A stretch of 64,000 nucleotides of DNA. It comes from Branchiostoma floridae (Eukaryota; Chordata; Leptocardii; Amphioxiformes; Branchiostomatidae). Below the pieces are notes generated by a model that worked only from the letters and a program-made list of their open reading frames with translations, ran no database searches and was not told where the DNA came from. The position numbers and the translations under genes were made by a program. Shown here piece by piece: positions 32,148-44,100 of the stretch (positions are counted from its first letter, which is position 1; each line of letters begins with the position of its first letter). The stretch spans positions 13,736,284 through 13,800,283 of the forward strand of contig NC_049994.1 in NCBI RefSeq assembly GCF_000003815.2, given 5' to 3'.

Positions 32148-35100
32148 TCACTCTGAAAAATAAAGAAAAGGACCAGATTAATAAGCATGTAAATTGAAAA
32201 CAGTGGCTAATTGTATCAATATATTACTTATTGACAAACATAGAATACTATAGATACTATTACTTTAAAAATTGAACAGAATTGTTTCTACTGTCCAAGC
32301 TGGCCAAAAGCTGGCCAAGAAGTATAGCTGGCTAAAGGGAGTCAGACGGGATCCGGTAGCCACACACACTCCTAGGCCGGCTTTCAGAGGCTGTTCTCCC
32401 AGCTTTTGATACTAGATGTATACAGTATGGGATCTGATTGGAGATAAGTAAACGGAAAGAGAATGTTACCTGGCATCTTCCAGCATTCCTCCGTCCTCAG
32501 TCCGTGAAAGAGTGGCTTGAGCAAACTGTGCCTGGCCACGTGCGCCACCTCGTCCCATGCGTTACTGGTCTCACACAGGTTATTGGTGGGGTTAGCGGGG
32601 TCCAGTACAACTGGTCTGGCGAAGGAAGAAGATTTTGATTTTCACAGGCAATATATCATACTGCACACTTAAATGAGGTGCTTGATTGATTACCAGTTTA
32701 GATGATGTTTAGTTTTTGTGTTTTGTTTGTTATATCAATGAATGACGTGCAATATCACAACTGTAAGCGCGCTGACTCTCAGCGCTTCAGCCAGGGTCGG
32801 GGTCTAGAGAATGTTTTGACTGAACTCACCTTGTCTTTGCTGAGGAGTCTTGAGAGAGAGGACACGCACTCGCAGACTTACGTTTTGACGGTTTAATCTA
32901 GCAGTGTTAGTAGTTGTACAAAGGCCGCCTACTAAACTGGAAAGTTCTGGTTTTATCCCCTTGTCCGAATCTTCTTAAGTGGGTCCCTTGTTGTGTCCTC
33001 AGTGAATTCCTGTGTCCTGTGATTCTCCTCAGTTCTTGTATATTCCAAGGTGAGCTCTTAATCGTAAAACTTAGTCTGGTCTCCCGGCTACTGGCTGACT
33101 GTCCTCTGAAGCCTTCTTCTTCTTCTTCTTCTTGGAGTACGCNNNNNNNNNNNNNNNNNNNNNNNNNNNNNNNNNNNNNNNNNNNNNNNNNNNNNNNNNN
33201 NNNNNNNNNNNNNNNNNNNNNNNNNNNNNNNNNNNNNNNNNNNNNNNNNNNNNNNNNNNNNNNNNNNNNNNNNNNNNNNNNNNNNNNNNNNNNNNNNNNN
33301 NNNNNNNNNNNNNNNNNNNNNNNNNNNNNNNNNNNNNNNNNNNNNNNNNNNNNNNNNNNNNNNNNNNNNNNNNNNNNNNNNNNNNNNNNNNNNNNNNNNN
33401 NNNNNNNNNNNNNNNNNNNNNNNNNNNNNNNNNNNNNNNNNNNNNNNNNNNNNNNNNNNNNNNNNNNNNNNNNNNNNNNNNNNNNNNNNNNNNNNNNNNN
33501 NNNNNNNNNNNNNNNNNNNNNNNNNNNNNNNNNNNNNNNNNNNNNNNNNNNNNNNNNNNNNNNNNNNNNNNNNNNNNNNNNNNNNNNNNNNNNNNNNNNN
33601 NNNNNNNNNNNNNNNNNNNNNNNNNNNNNNNNNNNNNNNNNNNNNNNNNNNNNNNNNNNNNNNNNNNNNNNNNNNNNNNNNNNNNNNNNNNNNNNNNNNN
33701 NNNNNNNNNNNNNNNNNNNNNNNNNNNNNNNNNNNNNNNNNNNNNNNNNNNNNNNNNNNNNNNNNNNNNNNNNNNNNNNNNNNNNNNNNNNNNNNNNNNN
33801 NNNNNNNNNNNNNNNNNNNNNNNNNNNNNNNNNNNNNNNNNNNNNNNNNNNNNNNNNNNNNNNNNNNNNNNNNNNNNNNNNNNNNNNNNNNNNNNNNNNN
33901 NNNNNNNNNNNNNNNNNNNNNNNNNNNNNNNNNNNNNNNNNNNNNNNNNNNNNNNNNNNNNNNNNNNNNNNNNNNNNNNNNNNNNNNNNNNNNNNNNNNN
34001 NNNNNNNNNNNNNNNNNNNNNNNNNNNNNNNNNNNNNNNNNNNNNNNNNNNNNNNNNNNNNNNNNNNNNNNNNNNNNNNNNNNNNNNNNNNNNNNNNNNN
34101 NNNNNNNNCATGTTTAGGAGATGATTGGGTGTCAGAGCTTCTAAGTCGTTCACCTCGTTGCTGGTTGTTGTCAAAGGTCTTCCGTTTACTATGCTCTCTG
34201 CTTCACACAACAGAGTGTGTAACCCTTCGTCATCTAGTGTGTGCTTCTTCACGATTGCATTCAGCACCTGTCTTATCGTGCGTATCTGTCTCTCCCAAAC
34301 TCCGCCAAAGTGCGATCCTGTGGGGGGACTGAACTTCCAGTCTATTTCCTTCTGCAATAAGGTGTCCTTAATCTTTTCCTGGTTCCACATCTTTAGCTCT
34401 CTTTGCAGTTCAGCTTTGGCACCTACCAGGTTGGTCCCATTGTCTGACCACATCTCTTTTACCTGACCTCTTCGTGAGATGAATCTGCGAAGAGCATTGA
34501 TACAGGAGTCTGTATCCAATGAATCAGCCTTCTCTATGTGTACGGCTCGGCTACTCATACAGGTGAACACAACGCCGTAGCGTTTTACTATGCTACGCCC
34601 TCGTTTTGTCTCGATTGGCCCAAAGTAATCCACTCCTACTCTTGTGAAGGGTGGTTCATCTGGAGTAAGACGACTTGAGGGTAAGTCGGCCATTTGTTGC
34701 TTGCCTGTCTTGCCACGCAGTCGTCTGCATGTTACACACTTCTTATTTAATCTTCGAACTAAGGCATTCACTTGCGGTATCCAGTACCGTTCTCTTGATT
34801 TAGAGATCACATAGTTCCGTCCCATGTGACCATGTTCTTCGTGGATGCTTCTCAATATCAGCTTTGCCACTTCTGATTCTTTAGGCAGAATGACAGGGTG
34901 TTTTGCTTCCTGTGCTAGAGAGGAGTGGCTCAGTCGTCCTCTCACACGCAGTATACCCTCTTTGTCTACCATGGGGTCTAATCTGTACACACTGCTGGTG
35001 GTCTTCACGAATCCCTGACTTTGCAGGGCTGCTATTTCCTCACTGTAGTGCTTACGTTGCACATGTGTTACAATTTCTGCTTCTGCTGTCTTGAGGTCTC

Positions 35101-38100
35101 TTGTTGAGAGTCGCTCGTTCACTGTAGTTTTGCTCCTCTGCTTATTACTCTTTTGTTTGAGTGCTTCCTTTACCTTTAAGATCCAGGCCACAGCTTTCTT
35201 GAGACGGTGCCAACTTGAATAGTGCGCTATCAGAGCATCCATGGGACTCTGCGGTTCCGCCTGTTCCAATTCAATGGCGTTCACCTTCACTTCAGGGTCT
35301 CGCTGCGGCGGCTGTTCAAGTCCATTTGGCATCTGTGGCCATTCACTCTCTGGGCACCATAGGAAGGATGGTCCTTTTACCCATCTGTCGTTCTCCACGA
35401 ACTTCTGGATGTCTTGTCCCCTCGACGCATCGTCAGCAGGGTTCCTTTTCGATTCGACATAACGCCACTGCTTCGTATCGCTGGCGTTTCTTATTGTCGT
35501 TAGCCGATTGGCCACGAATGTGTGGTACCTCGTTTGCTCGTTATTAATATATCGCAATACTGTGGTGCTGTCCGTCCAGAAGAAAGTCTTGTCTATCTTG
35601 ATGTCCAACTCTCTTTGGATCATCTGGTTCACTCTCACCGCTACTACCGCCGCGTTTAGCTCCAATCTCGGTATAGTGATAGCCTTCAATGGCGCGACGC
35701 GGGCTTTGCCCATTAGCAACGCACAGTGTACTCTGCCCTGTTGATTCGTCATACGCAGGTACGAGGCGGTTCCGTAGCCCAACTCACTCGCATCAGAGAA
35801 GTGGTGGAGCTGTACTGATGTAGTGATCCCGAAATCAACCGGTTTGACACATCTGCTTACCATGAAACTACTACTCAACAATGGTAGATCAGCTTCCCAT
35901 TGACGCCAGACCTTGAGATCCTTATCTGGGATTTCCTCGTCCCAGTCCAACTTTGCCTTGCACAGATCTTGTAGTATCTTCTTTGGTGGCAGAAGTGCAG
36001 GAGCTACTAGCCCAAGGGGATCATAGAAGGAGCTGACTACAGACAGGATTCCTCTTCTCGTTGCCGGCTTCTCACGCCTGACTGCACGAAAGCCGAGTGT
36101 ATCTGACTGGACGTGCCACAGCATCCCTAGTGCTCGTTCTGTTGTTACAGCCGTGTGACTGTGGTCTAGATCCATCCTCACCTCGTTTGCCCTTTCCGTC
36201 GGTGGGACACTGTCTATAACCTCAGGTTGATTGCTGACCCACTTGGTCAGTCTAAATCCTCCATCTTTACATGCTTCTCGCATGCCCTCTGCTAAGTCTC
36301 CTCCCTCTTTAACTGTGGAGGTAGATTTAAGCAAGTCGTCTACGTAGAAGTTGTTTCGGATTGCGTCCAATACTCCTTTAGCATATTGGCCCTCTCCGTC
36401 GTCAGCCAACTTCTTCAACGCAAAACCAGCACAACTGGGCGATGATGTCGCGCCAAACACGTGTACTGTCATCCTATATTCTTCAGGCGGTTCGTCTAAG
36501 TTGCCTCTTGGCCACCAAAGAAATCTTTGGTAGTCCCTGTACTTCTCTGGTACTTTCACCTGTGAGAACATGGATTCTACATCTGCCATGAGACCTACCG
36601 GTTCCTGCCGGAACCGAGTCAGGACTCCCACCAAAGTGTTGTTCAGGTCTGGGCCTTGCAGCAGCTGTTGGTTTAGGGACGTTCCTGCATATTCTGCGGC
36701 GCAGTCAAACACCACTCGAATCTTCTTCTTCTGCGGGTGGTACACGCCGTGGTGTGGTATGTACCACACCGTAGCATTAGCATTCTCATGTTGTGGTCCT
36801 ATGTTCTCATCTGGTGGTATCCTTTCCGCATATCCCTTTTCAATGATGTTCTCCATGAAGTCAGCGTAGTCCTTTTTGAAGTTTACATCCTTTGAGAGCT
36901 TCCTTTGTAAATGCTTCAACCGCTGTACGGCTAGTGGGCGGTTGTTCGGCATAGCTGGGTTGGGTCGCTTAAATGGCAAAGGAACCTCATAGTGGTCACC
37001 TGACTTCTTGGTTTCTTCCTCGACTATTTCCATGAACCGTCTGTCTTCCATGGACATCTCTTTTTTGTCCTCCTTTGCTTCGCTGAAGTCATGATTAAAG
37101 TAACTCTCCAGCTGTGTCTCTAGGCTCTGGTCAACACTTATCCTGTTGACATTTTTGTCATCGCTGGCCCCCTTGAGGGGACCGTTTACCGACCATCCCA
37201 GTAATGTTCTCACTGCATAAGGTCCATCACCCTGACTGTTGATAACTTGCCAGGGCTCAACCGCCTTTGGCACGTTGTTACCGATCAATAAGCCGATTTC
37301 GGCATCTATCTCTGGCAACTCTACCTCCCTGAGGTAGGGGTAGTCCTTTAGATCTTCCGCCGAAATTATATTCTTCTTGGAAGCCGGGATCTTCTCTTGG
37401 GTATACGCTGTAGCTATAGGGATGATATTTTCCCTACCTAAGTCCGAGACTTCTAGGTCCTCTAAGACCTCGGTGTTCGCTTCTTTAGAGCCGTTGATTG
37501 TGTTCAACGTTAACTTGACTTTCCTCCCGCTTGTTTTCAAACGTTTCTTCAGGGACTCCGTACAGAAGACAACGTCACTTCCGTTGTCAAGGAATGCATA
37601 GGTTTGAATCGTTACGTTTGTTGTCTTGCTACGTACTCTCACTGGGATTATAGAGGGTACTCCCTCCCAGTCGGAGCGTGCTATACGCCCTACTGCTGCC
37701 GTCTTCTTGGGCTGTGCCTCTACTTCGCGGTGTAGTACTGTAGGATGAGACTTCTGGCACTTCCCACAAGTAGCCCTTTGTTTGCAGTCCCTCGCCAGGT
37801 GTGTCTTCTTCAGACAACCAAAACACAGGCCTTGGCCTTTGATGTATTGCAGACGCTCATCATATGACTTGTTTGCCAACACCCTGCATTCAGTCACGTC
37901 ATGGTTCCTCTTCTCACAGAAGCTGCATTTCAGTTCTTCTTGGCCCGTCGTTACTGCCAAGCTGGAGCCTTTTGCTCGGTCCCTTCGTTTGAACGGTTCC
38001 TTGGCTGACTTGTCATCAAACATGTCATTTGAAGAGATTTGCTCTTCCTGCTTGACGAAGTCCACTAGGTCCTTAAACTTGACCCTTCCTTGCCGTTGGA

Positions 38101-41100
38101 TGTCGTGTGACTTCCTTCGCCATCTCTCCTTCAGTCGGTAAGGAAGCTTTCCAACCAACAGCGCTATGTTTGTGTAGTGATCCAGCTCTTGCAAGTATTC
38201 GTCTCCTTTCATTGCGTTTAGGCATTTTGTAAGGAAGAGACTGAACTTTCTCAAGGCAGACTTGTCATCATGCTTGATTTCAGACCATTTTCTTGCCTCT
38301 TCAGCATATGCCCTTGATACCTTAAATGGCGTACCATACCGTTCCTTTAACAACTTCTTGGCTTCCTTGAGACCATCTTCTGGTTCCATTAGAGCGCAGC
38401 TTGTGACCAACTCCCTTGCATCTCCTCTGGTGTACTGACCCAGATAATGCAGCTTGTCCTCCGCATCTGTTGTTTTCTCTTCAATTGCATGTCTAAATGC
38501 CTTCATGAACTGCGCGTAGTTCAAGGGATCACCTTCGAAGGGAATGATCGCTCTTGTTGGCAGGCTAGCTTGATTGTTGTGATCCACCATTAACTTTGTT
38601 ACCTCTGCCTGCTGCTGCACTAGCCCTTGTAGGAACTTCTCTGGAGTTATCTCTTCCTCCTCATCCTTCTTCCGATTTGGGTGGTGAGGACCCTTTCCTT
38701 GTGTCCCCACATGTATGTCGCTGGTAGGAAAACTATAACCATGCTGTGGTGGTCCCATTGTGAGCGACTTGGTACTGTGGGGATCTTCTTGCTTAACCCT
38801 CGTCCTAGGCACAAAACTCGGAACGTCTGGATTTAGGGCAGGTAGCCGCCGCTCTTCTCGCTCTTGTTCTTGTTCCTCCAATTCTTGAAAGAACTTGATC
38901 TTAGCGTCCTCTACTGAGATTTCAGTTGTAAGCTCCAACATCCTCTTTTCCTGCTCAATCTCTAATGACCTTCTTTCCAGAGCTAGCCTCTCTTTCAAGG
39001 CTGCAGCCTTGGCCATCAACTCTATCTTCCTTACCTCTGAGTTCACCCGAGATGTCGTACTTGTGTGACTCAGGTTGGACCGCCGTCCATCTGAGCCTGC
39101 CTGTGAAACGCTATCAGACGGCTTAACTGTATCATCTAGAATCAAACTTGTACCAACAGCTTGTTGGGGCTGTGCTGCATCAATCCACCTTTCTACTTCA
39201 TGGCGAAAGAGGTCTGCCTCTGTCAACTTGCCAGCTAGCCACTGTCTATCGTCTTCTTCCTTTTGCTCGAGCGACAGGGTGAGCTGGTACTCTTTGTTAG
39301 CTTCTTTAAACGCTCTAAATATCTCTTTCCATTCTGCCAACATATCCTGGACGTACCGCTTGTTGTTTGGGTCTGTCATTGACTCCCTTATGCTATTGGA
39401 CTTGCTTGTGAGTCTACCCAACATGGAAGACCTGTACGCCTTCTTTCTCCTTGATTCTTCGTCTAGGAGCCATTCTGCCTTTTTTGGCTGTCGTTTTACG
39501 CCAGTATTATCTTCTGTAAGCTCATCCTCTTTGGATGCCATCTTGATCTCCTTTGGTTTGAGCTTTTACGGTAGAATCCAATTCCTGGCTTATTTACCAC
39601 TGCAGGAGCCTGGACATCTGTTCTAGCTTAACATCTGATATGTCAATCATGTACAAAGCCCTTTTTCCTTCAATGTCTTCCTTTAACCTTGTACACTCCC
39701 TTTGAGCTTGATTCTACGAGATCGCAGCCATACGCAATTTCTGCTTGTTGAATATCTTGCTTGATTTTGCTTGGTACTGCTTGTGTAGACACAAGTTTTT
39801 TTTTGTTTTTTTTGTTTTTTGCTACTATTAGCTGTTTTACGGTAACCCGCCCGCGCGCAGAGGGTCTAGACCACCTTCTCTCTTGTGCAAGATCATCAAT
39901 CAAGCAGGCATTCCAAGCTGTCAACTTGAGCGTATCACATAACTCTCTACTCAAGAAGCTCTTTGTTTCCTTGTAGAAAACACATGCAGGCCTTGCAACA
40001 GTTCCTCAGCTTTGACAGATAAATTTCCTATGCTGTCCACAGCCCATTTGCTGTAATTCTTGGAACTGTATACAATCACAATGACAGTTCTTCTTTTACT
40101 CGTTAGAGTCCTATAACCAGTTTTTACTGGAGTCCTATAACCAGTTTTACTGGTTCCATTCGACCATAAGTTTTACTCGATAGAGTCCTATGGTCTCCTT
40201 TGACCAAAAAGTTTTACTCGATAGAGTCCTATGGTCTCCTATGACCATTAAGTTTTACTGTAAGCGCGCTGACTCTCAGCGCTTCAGCCAGGGTCGGGGT
40301 CTAGAGAATGTTTTGACTGAACTCACCTTGTCTTTGCTGAGGAGTCTTGAGAGAGAGGACACGCACTCGCAGACTTACGTTTTGACGGTTTAATCTAGCA
40401 GTGTTAGTAGTTGTACAAAGGCCGCCTACTAAACTGGAAAGTTCTGGTTTTATCCCCTTGTCCGAATCTTCTTAAGTGGGTCCCTTGTTGTGTCCTCAGT
40501 GAATTCCTGTGTCCTGTGATTCTCCTCAGTTCTTGTATATTCCAAGGTGAGCTCTTAATCGTAAAACTTAGTCTGGTCTCCCGGCTACTGGCTGACTGTC
40601 CTCTGAAGCCTTCTTCTTCTTCTTCTTCTTGGAGTACGCTTGTCTCCAAGCCTAGATTTCCTGGAGAAATAATCTCCAGGCCTAAATTTCCTGGGGTTGA
40701 TCTCCACCAGGCCCAATTTTCCTAGAGTTGAACTCCAGGCCTTTTCTGCCCTCTGTCTTCCTTCTGCGCGGGTGACTTCCTTCTGCCCGGGTGACTTCTG
40801 GGGAGTGGTGATTTGCTTCCCCCGGGGTGGTTGGCATGTGTGTTTGGCGGGAAACTTATTCAAATTGACTACCTAACCTATTTTAAGGCGGCAAGTTTAA
40901 ATACAGGAATGTTGGCGCTTACAACAACCTATTAGTAGGAACACTATCCTTTTCCCATCTGGTACAGATGATATGACAAAACCACAGTCGCGTTTGTAAC
41001 AAATGCAGTGAAATGTTTTGGACCATACTAGTATCCTCTGCGTGGCAAACGTGGCAACTGTCTCTGGATGAGTTAAACAACATTACTTTACCAACTACAT

Positions 41101-44100
41101 GATTGACAAACCAGAGGAAGCTATCAGTCACGTACCTTGGTCTTTTCAAAATCTTCTGCACGACGGGCCAGGACCGTTCGTAGTTGTCGAACCAGGCGAT
41201 GCAGATCTCACGATAGCTGACGAGATTTTGCAGCACCGCTCTGAAAGCCTGCGCCATGGAGAAGTTGATGGGATGCCCCGCCCGCTCCCACACGTGAATG
41301 GTGATCAGCTCCAGCGTGTAGGAAGACGGCAGTCTCCTGTTGCTGAAAATGTAAATAAAAAGTGTCATTTTTAAAAGAGACAACACGATGTAGTGTTATA
41401 GCGCCGGATAGGGTGTTGGCTCAATCTACTGACCGATGCTGTGCGCTTAGGAATGGCACTTAACATGGTTTTCACCCAGGTGTAAAAATGTGTACCTTAC
41501 TTCGGTTGGGAGGTAAAAGGCGGTGAAAGGAGAGGGGTGGGCTCTGCATTCCGATGCCGGGCCCTAATGACCCACTGCCCTTACGACCCACAAATGGGAC
41601 TACCTGAAACGACCCTTACTTTCTACGTCAAGTAATATTTTGTGGCCCAAGGGCTAAGGAAAGAGAGATGGACGCCACCATATACACCAATGGTGTTCGG
41701 TAAGGTCTTAAAGGCGTCTGTGTAACATAAAGATAACATTACAATCATTCAGTAACACAGTCCATAATGTATTGATGGTTGGTTTCTTACCTGTTGTCCG
41801 CCGACGGTGGTGCGAATGACGTGAGTTTCCAGTGCTTGACCAGTCGGATGAGATCCTTCACACACGCCGGCCGGACCTTCACAAACTGGACCTGAAGCTG
41901 CATCAGCGACACGGAGAAGTGCTGCCGATCCGGCGGGTCTTTGGTGCCTTCTATCTGTCTGTACAATATTCTTCTGGTCTCTGTCAACAGAAATAACATA
42001 AAATCAGTTAGAATCAGTCTAGCTTGATTGAACTACATGCATAAGAAAAGGTGTCCCTCAAGGCATAATGTTAGGGCCCTCTCCTAGTAGTATCAACGAC
42101 ACAGTCGACTTTTTTGCCGGGGCGCCGAAGGCGCCCGGCTTTGTCCCCGGTTTAATGGTTCGTCCTTGGATGGGTCTGCTATGGTCGCAAAATGTACCGT
42201 GCGTTTTTACGACAATTCTCAGCCCTTCTCAGCCCTTCAAATAAACGCAATGTACCGTGCGTTTTTACGACAATTCTCAGCCCTTCTTAGCCCTTCAAAT
42301 AAACGTTGTAAGAATACTGTTTATCCATGACCTCTACTCGTACAGAAAACATTGCAGCGCTCATTAGCAAAGTCTAGGAAAGGAAAATGTTTCTTGATTT
42401 GCAGTAAAACACTGGTCATGTAACATTTGAGGAGTTGTCGTTAAATCGCACGGTTCATTTTGCGATAGCGTTGACGGGTCCGGGTATTTAGCGGAATAAC
42501 CCGGAATAACCCGGAATAACCCGGAATAACCTTAATAAAGGATGAAAGCTACCGAAATACAGTGTGCTTTGATAAGTTAAGATCGCAGAATGCAATATTT
42601 TGGCATAAAATAATGTATATATGGCCATGGGAACAAGAAATATTACGGTTATTCCGGGTTATTCCGGGTCATTTCGGGTTATTCCGGTAAATACCCTCAC
42701 GGGCGTTGACGGTGCGGAGGAGGTGAGATTTTTATCGTACAGAAATTGGTACAGTTTGTAAAGTTATCTTTCTGGAATTCGGATGTATTAAAATATAACA
42801 TTACATTCTAAGGCGTAGTGTCATGTGAGTAAAATGAGCACGACATTTGACGAAAGATTTTGTGGAGGGTATACAGTCAAGTTTATTGTGCAACGATTGG
42901 AACAGTTTACGTGCGGGTGGGAGGGGGGCGTGCGTCTATATATGCAGCTGCAGGAGGTCCTGCAGGACATTTTCGATCGTAAGAGTAACGTACAATTTGA
43001 AAAGATAGTGATCATGAATTCGGACACATTGAAACATATTTCCAAGGAACGGTATATAGTTTTTTTAGTAAAACCAGTGTGTGGGGATTGACGAGAATTT
43101 AGATAGTTTAATGGTGCACTGTGCTTGAGCCGATGCGAGGCATTATGCAGGGCATTTTTGATTGTAAAAATATCGTACAAGTTGAAAAGATGGATCGGAT
43201 TCTAATACATTAAAACATACATTTCCAAAGAATAGTAGAAAACAACGGATTGTAGCTAACTGTTAAACAATCAGCAAAGCAGTTGGCAAGATGTCACACC
43301 TGAACTTTTGTAGATTTTTGCTTTTTGTTGGTACTAGTAAGATGTTATGTGATCAAGACAATATTTTCTTTCTGTTTCAGTGACGCCTTAGACTGTTCTC
43401 TGCTATATATACAAGTGACACAGTAATATACAGAAACTTACAGCTAGCAAAAGTCTGTACTCAATAAGATTTTACACAGTACACATTTATACTTCTTCTG
43501 CTGAAATCTACGCATTACATTTTGCATCCAACCAAAGAGGTTTGAAAGAGAGTCCTTGATCCAACCAAATTAGACCTTGAGACCTATTAACAGATCATTG
43601 ATCACTGTGCATTTTGCACATACCAGACTCAATCGTGCCACTGAGCACTGCATTTTGCACACACCAGACCAATTGTGCCACTGAGCACTGTGCATTTTGC
43701 ACACACCAGACCTATCGTGCCATTGAGCACTGTGCATTTTGCACACACCAGACCTATCGTGCCATTGAGCACTGTGCATTTTGCACACACCAGACCAATC
43801 GTGCCATTGAGCACTGTGCATTTTGCACACACCAGACCAATCGTGCCATTGAGCACTGTGCATTTTGCACACACCAGACTCAATCGTGCCACTGAGCACT
43901 GTGCATTGTGCAAATAAAGTCAAGCAAAGAACACATATATTGTGAACAATGTGTGAATCTATTTTATCGGGAAAATACCACCAAGGTGACATCATTTTCA
44001 GTGGAGATAATAGAGGCAAACAATGCACTGCAAATGCTTTAATGGCAGTTGTTAACCACAGTACTTGCAGACAAGCAATTACCTGGACAAGTACAGACCT

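Larger units (their letters stand above)
32762..40923 (-). mobile_element. BEL/Pao LTR retrotransposon
   Basis: About 8.2 kb, minus strand, with LTRs starting TGTAAGCGC and ending GCGCTTACA, a 5-bp duplication, and one long gag-pol frame. The left LTR is identical to the right over its visible 381 bp, so the insertion is recent. The 5' leader (39542-40258) holds near-repeats of 'ataggactctatcgagtaaa'. The inner end of the left LTR, the polypurine tract and the end of pol fall in the 966-N gap, whose size fits what is missing. The host site is an intron of the OAS gene, same orientation. Confidence 0.95.

Noticed and set aside
32914..34332. Plus-strand frames of 472 and 330 codons
   Set aside because: They consist mostly of X from the 966-N gap; the real coding strand is the minus-strand BEL/Pao frame.
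36351..39626. Plus-strand open frames of 60-183 codons across the BEL/Pao element
   Set aside because: They are antisense shadows of gag-pol.
42115..42165. GC-rich palindrome ggcgccgaaggcgcc
   Set aside because: Short and isolated; no terminator or known site is meaningful here in a eukaryotic intron.
43614..44028. Overlapping open frames on both strands with repeated Cys/His peptides
   Set aside because: They are translations of the 42-bp minisatellite; the zinc-finger look is a product of the repeat.
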